Shown: positions 1-7,243, counted from the stretch's first letter. The stretch is DNA of 12,961 bases from an uncultured Pseudomonadota bacterium (GCA_903864555.1 CAIPGJ010000952.1:1-12961), one strand, 5' to 3'. Program-made: numbers and translations. The notes: generated by a model from the letters alone, not told the origin.

Positions 1-788
1 CCCTTCTTGGCGAAGCTGGCGAAATCGACGTTGCTCACGTCCTTGCGCGACAAGGCCTTGTCCTTGAACTCGGCGGCCTCGTTCTGCGCCTGTTGCTGGG
101 GCTGCTCCTGCGCGCGCTGCACCTCGGGGGCAACCGTGGGCTGGCGTCGCAGCAGGTCTTCGCCCAGCAGCTTGACGCGATCGACCAGCGACACGGTGCG
201 TTCGTCCCGGGCCTTGCCGGGGGCGGCGGCCTGCATCAAGGCCGCGGGCACAGGCAATGGCGGCAGGAATGACAGGGCGCAGAACACGCCCAGCGGCAGC
301 AGGATCCAGCGGGCCTCGCGCGGCAGGGCACGCGGCAGGATGCGCCGCGGGTCTTCTGCCAGCGGAGCGGCGCTGGCGATGGCATCGGCAAGCTGCGCCT
401 GTGCCATGGTCTGTTGCGGATCAGGAGCTTCACCCTGCGTATGGCTTGCCAGCGGCAGTGAATACTCAACCGCCGTGGCCAGGCGATCGTGCAGGCCCCA
501 GGTGCGATCGGCAATGCGTGCGGCAGCCAGCGGCGAGACCTTGCGCAGGCCCAACACCACGGCACCCAGCAGCGTCGCAGTCAGCAATACGGCCAGGGCT
601 AGGCCGCGCACGCCCTCGGATGTCACCGCCTCTTCAAGTCCGGTCCAGGCCTGCAGCGCCAGCAAGGCAGCGGCGATGACGGCACCCCAGAAGGCACCGC
701 GCCAGGCACCACGCTCGGCGCGCCGCCAGCGCACTTCGCGCGCGACCCGGTCGAGCAATCGCTGCAACTCGGGTGGGCTGGCAGCCAT
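1..788 (-). CDS. Uncharacterised three-helix membrane protein of a MoxR cluster (partial, C-terminus outside window)
   Basis: Reading from an ATG at 788 on the minus strand gives 262 codons with no stop before the window edge, so the C-terminus is missing. Three hydrophobic segments are visible, at about residues 33-48, 61-81 and 161-178. Between the second and third lies a soluble stretch with the pattern ADRTWGLHDRLATAVEY (partly seen at 93-109), reminiscent of DUF4175-like proteins. After the third helix is a long polar, Gln- and Glu-rich region (about 195-262) that looks helical or coiled. The start lies six bases after the moxR stop, so the two are probably translationally coupled. MoxR ATPases are commonly followed by membrane or von Willebrand-type partner proteins, and this is probably such a partner. 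I do not recognise a specific function. The reading frame is well supported; the family assignment is weak. Confidence 0.75.
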   Translation of the reverse strand, partial: MAASPPELQRLLDRVAREVRWRRAERGAWRGAFWGAVIAAALLALQAWTGLEEAVTSEGVRGLALAVLLTATLLGAVVLGLRKVSPLAAARIADRTWGLHDRLATAVEYSLPLASHTQGEAPDPQQTMAQAQLADAIASAAPLAEDPRRILPRALPREARWILLPLGVFCALSFLPPLPVPAALMQAAAPGKARDERTVSLVDRVKLLGEDLLRRQPTVAPEVQRAQEQPQQQAQNEAAEFKDKALSRKDVSNVDFASFAKK

Positions 789-794
789 GGGGGC

Positions 795-1808
795 TTAGGC
801 CGCGGCCTGCTCGACGCCCTTGCCTTCGCGAGCCTCCACGGTGGCGAGGATCCGGTCGATCACGGCATCACTGTCCAGGCTTTCGGATTCGGCGGCGAAG
901 TTGAGCAGCACGCGATGGCGCAGCGAGGGCATGGCCATGGCGCGGATGTCCTCGACGCTGACGTTGTAGCGCCCGCTGGTCAGCGCGCGTACCTTGGCTC
1001 CCAGCACCATGGACTGCGCGGCGCGCGGACTGGCGCCGAAACGCACATAGCGCCGCGTCACCTCGGGCGCTTCGCCCCATTGCGGGTGCGTGGACATGAC
1101 GATGCGCGTGGCGTAATCGCGCACATGGCTGGCAATGGGCACCTCGCGCACCAGCGATTGCGCATCCATGACCTGGGCCTCGTCCATGACCCGCTCCACC
1201 GTGGGCAGATGCGTCTGGGTGGTGCGGTCGATGATGGCGTTCAGTTCCTCCACCTGCGGATAGCCGACCTTGAGCTTGAACATGAAGCGGTCCAGTTGCG
1301 CCTCGGGCAACGGATAGGTCCCCTCCATCTCGATGGGGTTCTGCGTCGCCAGCACGAAGAAGGGCCGGGGCAGCGGGCGCGAATGGCCGCCCACGGTCAC
1401 GGCCTTCTCCTGCATGCCTTCGAGCAGTGCCGATTGCGTCTTGGGCGTGGCGCGGTTCACTTCGTCGGCCAGCAGGATGTTGGCGAAGATGGGGCCGGAC
1501 TGGAACTTGAAGTGCCGCCCGCCTTTTTCGTCCTCGACCATGATGTTGGTGCCGACGATGTCCGAGGGCATCAGATCGGGGGTGAACTGGATGCGCGCAA
1601 AGGACAGATGCAGGCTTTCGGCCAGCGTGCGCACCAGCAGCGTCTTGCCCAGGCCTGGTGCGCCCTCCAGCAGCACGTGCCCGCCTGCCAGCATGGCATT
1701 CAGCACTCCGGAGATGATGTCGGCGTGCCCGACGATGACTTTTTCAAGCTCGCCACGCAGTGCGCTGTAGGCACTGGTGAATGCTTCGACACGTGACTCC
1801 CGATTCAA
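795..1808 (-). CDS. moxR: MoxR-family AAA+ ATPase
   Basis: This 337-residue protein has the usual MoxR length and motifs: Walker A GAPGLGKT at 49-56, Walker B ILLADEVNRA at 111-120, and sensor-1 LATQNP at 153-158, followed by the C-terminal helical lid. MoxR ATPases act as chaperone-like remodelling enzymes that help assemble or activate partner proteins, often metal- or stress-linked complexes encoded next door. I chose a TTG start at 1808 because an AAGGAG ribosome-binding site (1815-1820 on the complement) sits six bases upstream. The frame stays open to 1925, but that extension is Arg/Pro-rich, unlike the family, and has no good ribosome-binding site. The downstream membrane protein begins six bases after the stop, so the two form an operon. 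The partner of this ATPase cannot be named from the window. Confidence 0.93.
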   Translation of the reverse strand: MNRESRVEAFTSAYSALRGELEKVIVGHADIISGVLNAMLAGGHVLLEGAPGLGKTLLVRTLAESLHLSFARIQFTPDLMPSDIVGTNIMVEDEKGGRHFKFQSGPIFANILLADEVNRATPKTQSALLEGMQEKAVTVGGHSRPLPRPFFVLATQNPIEMEGTYPLPEAQLDRFMFKLKVGYPQVEELNAIIDRTTQTHLPTVERVMDEAQVMDAQSLVREVPIASHVRDYATRIVMSTHPQWGEAPEVTRRYVRFGASPRAAQSMVLGAKVRALTSGRYNVSVEDIRAMAMPSLRHRVLLNFAAESESLDSDAVIDRILATVEAREGKGVEQAAA

Positions 1809-1814
1809 AGGAAA

Positions 1815-1820
1815 CTCCTT
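1815..1820 (-). promoter_or_regulatory. Ribosome-binding site deciding the TTG start of moxR
   Basis: The minus strand reads AAGGAG, then six bases, then TTG at 1808. This is the only strong Shine-Dalgarno sequence near the 5' end of the frame, and it places the start at the point where homology to MoxR proteins begins. Confidence 0.75.
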
Positions 1821-1993
1821 ATCAGTACTGGGATGGCAGGGACGGGCTCTCTTGTGTTGACTGGCGCGGACTGGTGCTGCGGACTGTCTGAGTCGCCAAT
1901 GTAGCGCAAACGGCCATCCCCGCAAAACAGTTTGCTGCCTGTTTTATTCCACGGCCGGTTTGATGTTGCATTCTGGCCAAGCAGCCAACTACA

Positions 1994-2008
1994 GCGCCAT
2001 CATGGCGC
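1994..2008. repeat. 15-bp perfect palindrome, candidate operator of the moxR operon
   Basis: GCGCCAT-C-ATGGCGC has two perfect 7-base arms around one central base. It lies just downstream of the candidate minus-strand -10 box (2016-2021), so it would overlap the transcription start of the moxR operon, a common place for a repressor. The binding protein is unknown, and the function is inferred from position and symmetry only. Confidence 0.4.
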
Positions 2009-2015
2009 GGATATT

Positions 2016-2046
2016 ATTATCAATTAATAGAGATATAGTCTGTCAA
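2016..2046 (-). promoter_or_regulatory. Candidate promoter of the moxR operon
   Basis: On the minus strand a perfect TTGACA (2041-2046) precedes GATAAT (2016-2021), inside an AT-rich island. The 19-bp spacer is longer than the preferred 17, so the exact -10 is uncertain, and overlapping alternatives exist in the same AT-rich stretch. The 5' leader to the TTG start would be about 200 bases. Confidence 0.35.
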
Positions 2047-2099
2047 TATTGGGTATAAACAATGATTATGATCAGGCCACCGGCGCCTTCCGGGCCGCC

Positions 2100-3749
2100 T
2101 CAACGCGGATGCGGCCAGCCCGGCAAACTGAAAACCGGTGCCATTTCATCGGTGTACGAGAATTGTCGCGGAACGCGGTCGGCCAGGGCCAGTGCGTAGG
2201 GCGTGGATTCGATCAGGATGGCCATGTGCTGATCGGAGAGATCGAATCCGGCCCGCCCGGCGGCGATGGCAGCGTGTGCCCGGTAGGCCTCGTCGATTTT
2301 CGCCGCGCCGTGCGGCTCGAGGTCGATGTGGGTGGCGTCACGCCCGGCCCGGCTGACCTCGGGGTGGCGCTGATGCCACGGGGTGGCCTGCTCATAGGCA
2401 TGCGCGATGCGCAGCAGCATTGCCTCCTCCCAGGGCCGGCCCATGATCTGCATGCCCAGCGGCAGCCCGCTCTGGCTGAATCCGGCGCAGATGGCCAGGG
2501 CCGGCGCCCCGGTGACACTGCAGAAGGCGCCGATGCTGGGCTTCAGCCACTTGTCCACCGAGCCCAGCGCATGGTGCTGGGCCAGGCTGGGGGCCGGGCC
2601 ATTGCCGACACTGATGAGGGCATCGTATCGCTGGTACACCGGCTCCAGCTCGGCCAGCATGCGGCCGCGCTCGCGCAGGGCATTGACGTAATCCGAGGCG
2701 GTGAACAGGCAGGCCGGCAGGCAGCGCGACAGGAAGTGGTGGCCATACTCACCGGTGCGCGTCTGCAGGGTCTTCTGGTGCAGCGAGAACAGTTCCGGCT
2801 CGCTCATCATGATGCGCACGGCGTAGTAGTCATTGATGGAGCGCACGCGCGTCTCCTCGACCTCGGCGCCCAACTGGCGGAACACCTCGAGCGCGGCATC
2901 CACCGCGCCGCGCAGTTCCGCATCACAGGTCTGGTCCTCTTCGGAGAAATGCCGCAGGAAGCCGATGCGCAAGCCCTTCACGCCCTTGTCCAGCCCGGCC
3001 AGGGCCCGCGAGGGCGCCGCCGCGACGCTGGCGCGATCCCTGGCGTCGTGGCCTTCGAGCACGTCCAGCATCAGCGCGGCATCGCGCACCGTGCGCGTCA
3101 TCGGCCCGACGTGGTCGCAGCTCTCCGAGAAGGGGATCACGCCGGTGCGGCTGACCCGCCCGAAGGTCGGCTTGAGACCGACGATGCCACAGAGGAAGGA
3201 TGGATTGCGGATGGAACCACCGGTGTCGGTGCCCAGGGCGCCGGCCACCAGGCCCGCCGCCACCGCGGCACCCGAGCCGCTGCTCGAACCGCCGGTGAAA
3301 TGGCCGGTGTTCCAGGGATTGCGGGCCGGCGGGCGCGACAGGTCGAAGGACGGGCCGCCATGGGCAAATTCGTGGGTGGCGAGCTTGCCCATGAGCACGG
3401 CGCCCGCCGCATACAGTTTCGTGGTGACCGTGGCATCGCGCGTGGGGACGTAATTGGCCAGGATGCGTGACTGCGCCGTGGTGGCGATGCCAGCCGTCTC
3501 GAACATGTCCTTCAGCCCAAAGGGGATGCCGTGCAGCGGCCCACGCCAGTGTCCGGCGGCGATCTCGGTCTCGGCCTGCCGTGCCTGCTGCAGCGCCAGT
3601 TCCGTGGTGCGCAACAGGAAGGCATCCAGAACGGGATTGAGCGCCTCGATGCGCTCGATGTGGGCCTGGACCAGTTCCACCGGCGACAGGCGTTTGCTGC
3701 GGATCAGTTCGCCGGCTTCGGCGATGGTGAGATAACAGAGTTCGGACAT
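2100..3749 (-). CDS. Amidase-signature family hydrolase
   Basis: This 549-residue protein belongs to the amidase-signature (AS) family, which hydrolyses C-N amide bonds. The catalytic Ser-cisSer-Lys triad is complete: K80 (in PFGLKD), S155 (in GGSSSGSG) and nucleophile S179 (in DTGGSIR). The spacings of 75 and 24 residues match those I recall for fatty acid amide hydrolase. The ATG at 3749 has an AGGA ribosome-binding site about seven bases upstream. It is the last gene of a minus-strand operon, 12 bases after the stop of a periplasmic binding protein, which suggests that its substrate or product is imported from outside the cell. No signal peptide is seen, so it is cytoplasmic. It resembles GatA-like and aryl/aliphatic amidases, but the absence of gatB and gatC nearby argues against a tRNA amidotransferase role. 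The substrate is unknown. Confidence 0.92.
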   Translation of the reverse strand: MSELCYLTIAEAGELIRSKRLSPVELVQAHIERIEALNPVLDAFLLRTTELALQQARQAETEIAAGHWRGPLHGIPFGLKDMFETAGIATTAQSRILANYVPTRDATVTTKLYAAGAVLMGKLATHEFAHGGPSFDLSRPPARNPWNTGHFTGGSSSGSGAAVAAGLVAGALGTDTGGSIRNPSFLCGIVGLKPTFGRVSRTGVIPFSESCDHVGPMTRTVRDAALMLDVLEGHDARDRASVAAAPSRALAGLDKGVKGLRIGFLRHFSEEDQTCDAELRGAVDAALEVFRQLGAEVEETRVRSINDYYAVRIMMSEPELFSLHQKTLQTRTGEYGHHFLSRCLPACLFTASDYVNALRERGRMLAELEPVYQRYDALISVGNGPAPSLAQHHALGSVDKWLKPSIGAFCSVTGAPALAICAGFSQSGLPLGMQIMGRPWEEAMLLRIAHAYEQATPWHQRHPEVSRAGRDATHIDLEPHGAAKIDEAYRAHAAIAAGRAGFDLSDQHMAILIESTPYALALADRVPRQFSYTDEMAPVFSLPGWPHPR

Positions 3750-3761
3750 GGGCTTTCCTGG

Positions 3762-4739
3762 TTATTCTGCTGCGGTGATCTTGTGGTCCTGGATGATATT
3801 TCGCCAGCGTGCCAGTTCGCCCGTCATGCGTTTCCTGAACTCATCCGGGGTACTGGCCACGGCCATGCTGCCGAGTTTTTCCAGGCCCTGCCCCACCTCC
3901 GGGGAACGGGCTGCCTTGGCCAGTTCCTGGTACATGCGGTTGATGATGGCCGGCGGGGTGCCGGCTGGTGCAAACATGCCCACCCAGTTGGGATACTCCA
4001 GGTCGACGCCCTGCTCGAAGGTGGTGCGCAGTTCCGGCATCAGCCGCGAGCGGTCCGGATTGAGCGCGGCAATCGCGCGGATCTTGCCGGCCTTGATGTT
4101 GGTGAGGGCATTGAAGAGCGTGCCAGCGGCCACCTGTGTGCGTCCTGCAATCAGATCCACCTGCCCCTGGGAAACGCCCTTGTAGTGCACCGGCGTGATG
4201 GGCACGCCGATGGCGGCAGCCATGGCGGCGCACACAATGTGGGTGACGCCACCCTGTCCCGCCGTGTTGCAGTTCAACTTGCCCGGGTTGGCCTTGCCCC
4301 AGGCGATGAGGTCCTGCATGGAATGCACATTGGGCAGTGCCGCCGTGCTCACCATGACGATGGTGGAACCGCCGGTCACCTGGCTGATCGGCTCGAAGCT
4401 CTTTTGCACGTTGTAAGGCAGGTCCGGATAGAAGTTCGGGTGGACCGTGAGGCCGGCATTCTGCAGCAGCAGGGTGTAACCATCAGGGGCTGCCTTGGCC
4501 ACATAGGCCGTGCCGATCGTCGTGGCGGCACCGGAACGAAAGTCGAAGACAAAGGGCTGTCCGGTGCTTTCCTGCAGTTTCGGCAGGTAATGGCGAAACT
4601 CATTGTCGGTGGTGCCGCCGGCGGTGAAGGGAATCACCAGCGTCACCGGTTTGGCCGGCCAGTTCGCCTGTGCCTGCGCGTTAGCGTTGCCGCCCAGGGC
4701 AGCGAAGACCGCAAGGCCTGCTGCAAGTGCCATCTTCAT
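3762..4739 (-). CDS. Bug/TctC-family periplasmic solute-binding protein (copy 1)
   Basis: This 325-residue secreted protein has a hydrophobic N-terminus with a probable signal-peptidase cut after A21 (NANA-QAQ), followed by the Bug-family opening WPAKPVTLVIPFTAGG and the family motif KAAPDGYTLL. Bug proteins bind small carboxylates or related solutes in the periplasm, and some feed tripartite tricarboxylate transporters. No TctA or TctB gene is nearby, as is common for orphan Bugs in Burkholderiales. Where many Bugs have a VENRPGAGG-like loop, this one has FDFRSGAA, and it shares that change with its upstream paralogue. A GGGAG ribosome-binding site lies eight bases before the ATG at 4739. 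The gene sits 18 bases after the paralogue and 12 bases before the amidase, so it is the middle gene of an operon. The ligand is unknown. Confidence 0.9.
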   Translation of the reverse strand: MKMALAAGLAVFAALGGNANAQAQANWPAKPVTLVIPFTAGGTTDNEFRHYLPKLQESTGQPFVFDFRSGAATTIGTAYVAKAAPDGYTLLLQNAGLTVHPNFYPDLPYNVQKSFEPISQVTGGSTIVMVSTAALPNVHSMQDLIAWGKANPGKLNCNTAGQGGVTHIVCAAMAAAIGVPITPVHYKGVSQGQVDLIAGRTQVAAGTLFNALTNIKAGKIRAIAALNPDRSRLMPELRTTFEQGVDLEYPNWVGMFAPAGTPPAIINRMYQELAKAARSPEVGQGLEKLGSMAVASTPDEFRKRMTGELARWRNIIQDHKITAAE

Positions 4740-4757
4740 CGGTTCATCTCCCTGATC

Positions 4758-5750
4758 TCATTCAGCTGCCGTGATCTTGTGGTCCTGGATCACCTTGCGC
4801 CAGCGCGCGATCTCCACCGCCAGGCGCTTGCGGAAGACCTCCGGCGGACTACCCACAGGCGAGGTGCCCAGCTTCTCCATGCCGGCTGCCACTTCCGGCA
4901 GCCGGGTGACCCTGGCGATTTCCGTGTACAGGCGGTTGATGATGGCCGGCGGCGTGCCGGCCGGTGCGAAGAGTGCATGCCAGTTCGGGTATTCGACGTC
5001 GGTGCCCTGCTCGTAGGTGGTGCGCAGCTCGGGGAAGAGCTTCGAGCGCTCCGGATTCAGCGCGGCGATGGGCCGTATCTTGCCGGCCCTGATCTGGGGC
5101 AGCGCGGCGAACAGCGTGCCGGCCGACACCTGGGTGCGCCCGGCAATCAGGTCCACCTGCCCCTGGGACACGCCCTTGTAGTGCACCGGTGTGATGGGCA
5201 CGCCGATGGCGCCGGAAAGGGCCGCGCAGAGGATATGGGTGACGCCGCCCTGCCCGGCCGTATTGCAATGCAGCTTGTCCGGATTGGACTTGCCCCAGGC
5301 GGTGAGGTCGGCGATCGAATTCACCGATGGCAGGCCGGCCACGCTCACCATGACGATGGTGGCGCCGCCGCTGATTTGTGTCACCGGATCGAAACTGGTC
5401 TGGATGTTGTAGGGCAGGTCCGGATAGAAATTCGGGTGTACCGCGAAGCCGGCGTTATGCAGCAGCAACGTGTAACCATCCGGTGCCGCCTTGGCGACGT
5501 AAGCAGTGCCGATTGCAGAGGCTGCGCCGACGCGAAAATCGAACAGGAACTGCTGGCCCAGGCTTTCCTGCAGACGCGGCTGCAGGTGCCGGAACTCGTT
5601 GTCGGCCGGCCCGCCCGAGGTGAAGGGAAACACGATGGTGATGGGTTTGGCCGGCCAGTTGGCAGGCATCGGTGCCTGCGCCGATGCGCCCGAGCACAGG
5701 GCCAGGGCTGTCAAGCCAGCTGCTAACAATGCCCTTCGTGGAAAGAACAT
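4758..5750 (-). CDS. Bug/TctC-family periplasmic solute-binding protein (copy 2)
   Basis: This 330-residue paralogue of the next gene begins with MFFPRRALLAAG, a signal peptide with a likely cut after A24 (GASA-QAP). The body carries WPAKPITIVFPFTSGG and KAAPDGYTLL, and both copies end in the same decapeptide IQDHKITAAE, so they arose by tandem duplication. I chose ATG 5750 because AAAGGAGG (5756-5763 on the complement) lies five bases upstream; the in-frame GTG at 5754-5756 overlaps that ribosome-binding site and cannot be the start. It is the first gene of the operon. Cys19 does not sit in a proper lipobox (preceded by Leu), so a soluble periplasmic protein is more likely than a lipoprotein. 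As with copy 1, no membrane transporter partner is in the window and the ligand is unknown. Confidence 0.9.
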   Translation of the reverse strand: MFFPRRALLAAGLTALALCSGASAQAPMPANWPAKPITIVFPFTSGGPADNEFRHLQPRLQESLGQQFLFDFRVGAASAIGTAYVAKAAPDGYTLLLHNAGFAVHPNFYPDLPYNIQTSFDPVTQISGGATIVMVSVAGLPSVNSIADLTAWGKSNPDKLHCNTAGQGGVTHILCAALSGAIGVPITPVHYKGVSQGQVDLIAGRTQVSAGTLFAALPQIRAGKIRPIAALNPERSKLFPELRTTYEQGTDVEYPNWHALFAPAGTPPAIINRLYTEIARVTRLPEVAAGMEKLGTSPVGSPPEVFRKRLAVEIARWRKVIQDHKITAAE

Positions 5751-5755
5751 GCTCA

Positions 5756-5763
5756 CCTCCTTT
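5756..5763 (-). promoter_or_regulatory. Strong ribosome-binding site deciding the start of the first Bug gene
   Basis: The minus strand reads AAAGGAGG-TGAGC-ATG, a near-perfect match to the 16S rRNA anti-Shine-Dalgarno sequence. It overlaps an upstream in-frame GTG, so translation must begin at the ATG (5750). Confidence 0.8.
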
Positions 5764-5893
5764 GGTGGTTTTGTAACTGGCCGTTCTTGTCACGATGACC
5801 GCCACTCCGGCCTGCATACCATGGCCGGTCTGGCCAGGCCGGTGCTGCCTGGTGACTCCAGTGACCTAGAGCGCCTAAGGAAGCACTGAACAA

Positions 5894-5907
5894 GGGGGCA
5901 TGCCCCC
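5894..5907. repeat. 14-bp perfect palindrome
   Basis: GGGGGCATGCCCCC is self-complementary with no central spacer. It lies inside the inverted-repeat-bounded segment downstream of the hydroxy-acid dehydrogenase and could form a cruciform or serve as a protein site. No T-tract follows, so it is not a classical terminator. Confidence 0.55.
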
Positions 5908-5927
5908 GTGTATATCCCCCATATCAG

Positions 5928-5979
5928 AGGGAAACGCAACGCAGGTTTCCGAAATTCCGGACTTGATCAGCGTTTCCCT
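5928..5979. repeat. 10-bp inverted repeat with a 32-base loop
   Basis: AGGGAAACGC (5928-5937) pairs perfectly with GCGTTTCCCT (5970-5979). It is nested inside the larger 11-bp inverted repeat. It could fold as a stem in either transcript. Confidence 0.5.
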
Positions 5980-6016
5980 AACAGAATTGCCGTTAGGCGC
6001 TCTGACTTAGGGGAGC

Positions 6017-6038
6017 GCGAGGGGATGTGTCCCCTCGC
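6017..6038 (-). terminator. Perfect 9-bp hairpin after the hydroxy-acid dehydrogenase
   Basis: GCGAGGGGA and TCCCCTCGC form a 9-bp GC-rich stem around a four-base loop, starting 15 bases after the minus-strand stop codon. Position and strength fit transcript termination or 3'-end protection, but no U-run follows on the minus strand, so intrinsic termination is not certain. Confidence 0.45.
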
Positions 6039-6052
6039 ATAGTTAGGCACTC

Positions 6053-7243
6053 TTACATGGTCAGCGGCAGATGCGGCGTGACCACCCGCTCGATGCAATC
6101 CCGGTTGAGTTCCGAAATGCTGTTGCAGCCCAGATAGGCGATGGTGCGGCTGATCTCCTCGCGGTACAGCGTGAGCGCCCGCGCCGCACCGGCTTCGCCG
6201 CCGACAGTGGTGCCCCACAGCGTGGCGCGTCCCACCATCACCAGCTTGGCGCCGATGCACAGCGCCTTCACCACATCGCTGCCGCGGCGAAAACCGCTGT
6301 CGACGATGACGGTGGTCTTGTGGCCCACGGCATCGACGATCGCCGGCAGTGCTTCAATCGTCGCCATGGAGCTGTCGAAATTACGGCCGCCGTGGTTGGA
6401 CACGACGACGCCGTCGGCGCCGTTGGCGATGGCGAGTTCCGCATCCTTGGGCGTGAGGATGCCTTTCACCAGCAGCTTGCCCGGCCACATGTCACGCAGT
6501 ACGCGCAGGTCCGACCAGGCGAGCGAATCATTCTTGGTCTTGCGCTCGGCGGTGGAGACATGGGTGAACTTCTCGGTCATGCCCTCGGGGTAGTTGGCAC
6601 GCGTGGGCATGCCGCCGTTCATCCAGTACTTCATGATCACGCCGAACAGCCAGCCTGGCCGGGCCAGCACCGCCGCGGTGTTCTTGCGGTTGTAGCTGAA
6701 GGGCACGGTGTAGCCATTGCGCACGTTGTATTCACGGTTGGTGCCCACCGGGCCGTCCACGGTCACCACCAGCGCCTCGAAGCCGGCATTCTTGGCGCGC
6801 TCGACCAGGATGTGCGACAGGTTCACGTCCGACCACATGTAGAGCTGAAACCAGAGCGTGCCACCCACTTCGCGCGCCACCTCCTCCATGCTGGTCTGCG
6901 AACCGGTGGCCAGAGTGAAGGGGATACCCGCTGCCTTGGCCGCGCGAGCCAGCTCCAGTTCCCCTTTGTAGTACAGCATGCCCGCAGGGCCGGTCGGGGC
7001 GATGCCCATGGGCATCTTGTGGGTCTTGCCGAAAATCTCGACGCTCTGGTCGCGCTTGGAGACGTCCACCAGCACCTGCGTCTTCAGCTTGATCTTCTCG
7101 AACGCGGCGCGGTTGTTGCGCAGCGCCACCTCGTCTTCGGTACCGCGATCCACGAATTCGAACATCCACTTGGGCAGGCGCTTCTTCGCCATCTCGCGCA
7201 GGTCGTGGATGTTGAGTGCTTCATTCGCATTGTTGTTGGACAC
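6053..7243 (-). CDS. FMN-dependent 2-hydroxy-acid dehydrogenase/oxidase (LldD/MdlB/GOX family)
   Basis: This 396-residue flavoenzyme oxidises an L-2-hydroxy acid to a 2-keto acid using FMN. Aligned by eye to spinach glycolate oxidase, the catalytic set is present: Y135, D163, K260, catalytic H284 in SNHGGR, and R287. The FMN-phosphate region DSGFRRGSDVVKALCIGA lies at 315-332. The first-loop Tyr that contacts the substrate carboxylate (Tyr24 in glycolate oxidase) is Phe30 here, which may change substrate preference. The start is GTG at 7243, with AGGAGG about eight bases upstream. Candidate substrates are lactate, mandelate or another 2-hydroxy acid; the sequence does not decide. It is separated by 184 bases from the gene upstream and 302 bases from the Bug operon downstream, so it may be monocistronic, though all lie on one strand. 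Confidence 0.9.
   Translation of the reverse strand: MSNNNANEALNIHDLREMAKKRLPKWMFEFVDRGTEDEVALRNNRAAFEKIKLKTQVLVDVSKRDQSVEIFGKTHKMPMGIAPTGPAGMLYYKGELELARAAKAAGIPFTLATGSQTSMEEVAREVGGTLWFQLYMWSDVNLSHILVERAKNAGFEALVVTVDGPVGTNREYNVRNGYTVPFSYNRKNTAAVLARPGWLFGVIMKYWMNGGMPTRANYPEGMTEKFTHVSTAERKTKNDSLAWSDLRVLRDMWPGKLLVKGILTPKDAELAIANGADGVVVSNHGGRNFDSSMATIEALPAIVDAVGHKTTVIVDSGFRRGSDVVKALCIGAKLVMVGRATLWGTTVGGEAGAARALTLYREEISRTIAYLGCNSISELNRDCIERVVTPHLPLTM

Larger units (their letters stand above)
1809..2099. other. Intergenic region between amidase 3' end and moxR 5' end
   Basis: No gene is supported in these 291 bases. The part next to the amidase stop holds an imperfect GC-rich inverted repeat (about 2075-2097) followed, in minus-strand sense, by T-rich sequence; this may be a weak terminator for the amidase operon. 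Positions 2010-2070 are strikingly AT-rich against the GC-rich surroundings and contain promoter-like boxes pointing toward moxR. A perfect 7-1-7 palindrome lies at 1994-2008. The remaining 1821-1990 would be a long leader of moxR in which I see no clear structure. Confidence 0.6.
5868..6003. repeat. 136-bp segment bounded by 11-bp perfect inverted repeats
   Basis: AGAGCGCCTAA at 5868-5878 is the exact reverse complement of TTAGGCGCTCT at 5993-6003. A third, one-mismatch copy in the same orientation as the right end, TTAGGCACTCT, lies at 6043-6053, touching the dehydrogenase stop codon. Inside are a 14-bp palindrome (5894-5907) and a 10-bp inverted repeat (5928-5937 with 5970-5979). This organisation resembles a small non-coding repeat element (MITE- or REP-like) or a structured transcript. 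No open reading frame is apparent inside and I see no target-site duplication. Confidence 0.5.
5751..6052. other. 302-bp intergenic region rich in inverted repeats
   Basis: No gene is supported here. The right half (about 5868-6053) holds several inverted repeats and hairpins, annotated separately. The left half (5764-5867) is upstream of the Bug/amidase operon and must hold its promoter if the operon is transcribed independently, but I see no convincing -35/-10 pair. It contains an 18-bp imperfect palindrome at 5825-5842 (CCGGTCTGG then CCAGGCCGG, 8 of 9 pairs match), a possible regulator site, though a chance GC-rich repeat is also possible. Confidence 0.55.

Noticed and set aside
7..798. 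263-codon plus-strand open frame
   Set aside because: It is Ser/Arg/Ala-rich and antisense to the membrane protein coupled to moxR, whose frame shows real hydrophobic segments.
2049..3470. 473-codon plus-strand open frame
   Set aside because: It lies antisense to the amidase, has a His/Gly/Arg/Gln-rich composition typical of shadow frames, and shows no recognisable domain.
3531..5726. 731-codon plus-strand open frame
   Set aside because: It is antisense to the two Bug genes and the start of the amidase, which have clear family motifs, signal peptides and ribosome-binding sites. Long antisense frames are expected in GC-rich DNA, and its repeated composition simply mirrors the duplicated Bug genes.
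4758..5756. GTG start at 5756 for the first Bug gene
   Set aside because: That codon overlaps the AAAGGAGG ribosome-binding site, leaving no spacing; the ATG at 5750 is correctly placed.
5868..6053. Insertion sequence
   Set aside because: The segment is too short for a transposase and has no open frame or visible target duplication, so only a non-coding repeat element is supported.
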